A stretch of 64,000 nucleotides of DNA from Amborella trichopoda. Lineage: Eukaryota > Streptophyta > Magnoliopsida > Amborellales > Amborellaceae. Positions 62,901 through 64,000 of this stretch are shown piece after piece (the stretch's first letter is position 1; each line of letters opens with the position of its first letter). Location: NCBI RefSeq assembly GCF_000471905.2, contig NW_006500279.1:42263-106262 (forward strand), read 5' to 3'. The position numbers were made by a program, and so were the translations under genes. Under the pieces are notes generated by a model. That model had not been told where the DNA came from. It ran no database searches and saw only the letters and a list, made by a program, of their open reading frames with translations.

Positions 62901-64000
62901 TTTCTAGTACTAGTAGTAGTATTAGTATGTACTACTAGTATATATTACTAGTATGTACTACTAGTACTAGTGCTATTAGAAAAAGTTGTACTAGTACTAG
63001 TTATAGTAGAACTCGTATGTACTACTCGTACTTGCACTATTAATATATACTAGTACACATAGTACTAATACTAATACTACTATTAGAACATACTTGTAGT
63101 ATATACTAGTAGTTCAAGTAGTACGTACTAGTAGACTAGTGCTAGTACTAGTAATGAACTACTAGTAGTACGTACTAGTACTAGCAGTACAGACTAGTAG
63201 TATGTACTAATACTACAAGTATGTACTACTAGTAGTAGTACTAATACTATTAGTACTATTAGTGTACTCCTAGTAGTGCTTGTAGACTAGTGCTAGTACT
63301 GCTACTACACCTAATAGTACATACCAGTAGTACTAGTTGTACTAGTAGTACATATTAGTACTACTACTAGTAGTACAAGTTGTACATAATAGTATGTACT
63401 ACTACTATGAACTACAAGTACTGCTAGTATATACTACTAGTAATACTAGTACTAGTACATACTAGTACTACTACAACTAGTACTAGTAGTACATACAACA
63501 ACTACTACGATTACTACAAGTACTAATAGCATATACTAGTACGTACTAGTAGTAGTAGTACTCGTACTATTAGTAGTTTGTACTGTTAGTACTAGTAGTA
63601 GTAGTCGTATGTACTAGTAGTATGTACTACTTGTACTAGTAGTGGTTATACTAGTACATACTAAAAGTACTAGTACTACTAGTACATACTAGTAGTACAT
63701 ACTAGTATGCACTACTAGTACTAGTACTACTAGTACATACTAGTAGTACATACTAGTATGCACTACTAGTACTAGTACCAGTATGGACTACTAATATGCG
63801 CTACTAGTACTAGTATGTGCTACTAGTATTAAAAGTATGGACTTCTAGTATGTACTAGTAATACAAACTAGTACAAGTACTAATATGTATTAATAGTGAT
63901 TGTACTAGTACATACTACTAGTACATGCTCGTAGTACTACTTGTTCTGGTAGTATGTACTACATGAACTAGTAGTAATTGTACTAGTATGTATTAGTAGT
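59913..64000. repeat. TAC/TAG satellite-like field, right block (runs off window)
   Basis: Same composition as 44691-54224. Long internal repeats are visible: a unit carrying GTGCTTGTAGACTAGTGCT starts near 61233, 61995 and 63272. Each copy is followed by the same series (ACAACTACTACTACGACTA, then GTATGGACT, then ACATGCTCGTAGTACTACTT or close variants). No genes. Confidence 0.9.

Noticed and set aside
15155..64000. Centromere assignment for the satellite and Tat cluster
   Set aside because: Composition fits heterochromatin, but nothing here shows centromere identity; a CENH3 map would be needed.

Overview
This is repeat-dense plant nuclear DNA, most likely heterochromatin of a seed plant. 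The evidence is two degraded Ty3/gypsy LTR retrotransposons of the Tat clade, one with an antisense plant-mobile-domain ORF, a degraded Caulimoviridae-type pararetrovirus, and two long satellite-like fields. I found no intact host gene, tRNA, rRNA or CRISPR array, and the species cannot be named from this sequence.

Layout. (1) 1-15141: a Tat-clade element on the + strand, cut by the left window edge. It has gag and protease remnants, a long antisense plant-mobile-domain ORF (about 7.26 to 3.67 kb, - strand), a repeat-filled 3' region, and a 3.03 kb 3' LTR (12111-15141). Reverse transcriptase, RNase H and integrase are missing. (2) 15155-19036: an AT-rich satellite with higher-order structure. 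(3) 19042-35092: a structurally complete 16.05 kb Tat-clade element on the - strand, with 3.1 and 3.0 kb LTRs and a perfect 5-bp target duplication AGTAC. It sits inside the AT-rich satellite, and removing it restores the satellite monomer. It has gag, RT, two RNase H segments and integrase, all broken, but no recognisable protease. (4) 35098-44690: the same AT-rich satellite, in higher-order units of about 1.55-1.76 kb. (5) 44691-54224 and 59913-64000: a TAC/TAG triplet-based satellite-like field with internal duplications. (6) 54225-59912: a partial endogenous pararetrovirus on the - strand, embedded in the TAC/TAG field.

How the parts relate. The two Tat elements are one family. They share LTR ends (a TG-type start and ...CCTAACCA end), a conserved CAATTCTATATA promoter core, a G-rich pre-LTR motif, gag blocks and repeat families in the 3' region. 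Their internal losses are complementary: the + copy keeps protease and the antisense ORF but lacks RT to integrase, while the - copy keeps RT to integrase but lacks protease and the antisense coding region. The antisense unit appears to have its own TATA-type promoter, and a vestige of it (TATA to AATAAA) seems to survive in the - copy. The LTRs carry long U5 parts with fast-changing tandem repeats; in the - copy these are hairpin-forming.

Most interesting are the antisense transcription unit, the complementary deletions, the triplicated CHHC motif in gag, the hairpin repeats in the presumptive RNA leader, and the viral insertion in a self-complementary satellite. All domain calls come from reading translations by eye; no database search was possible.
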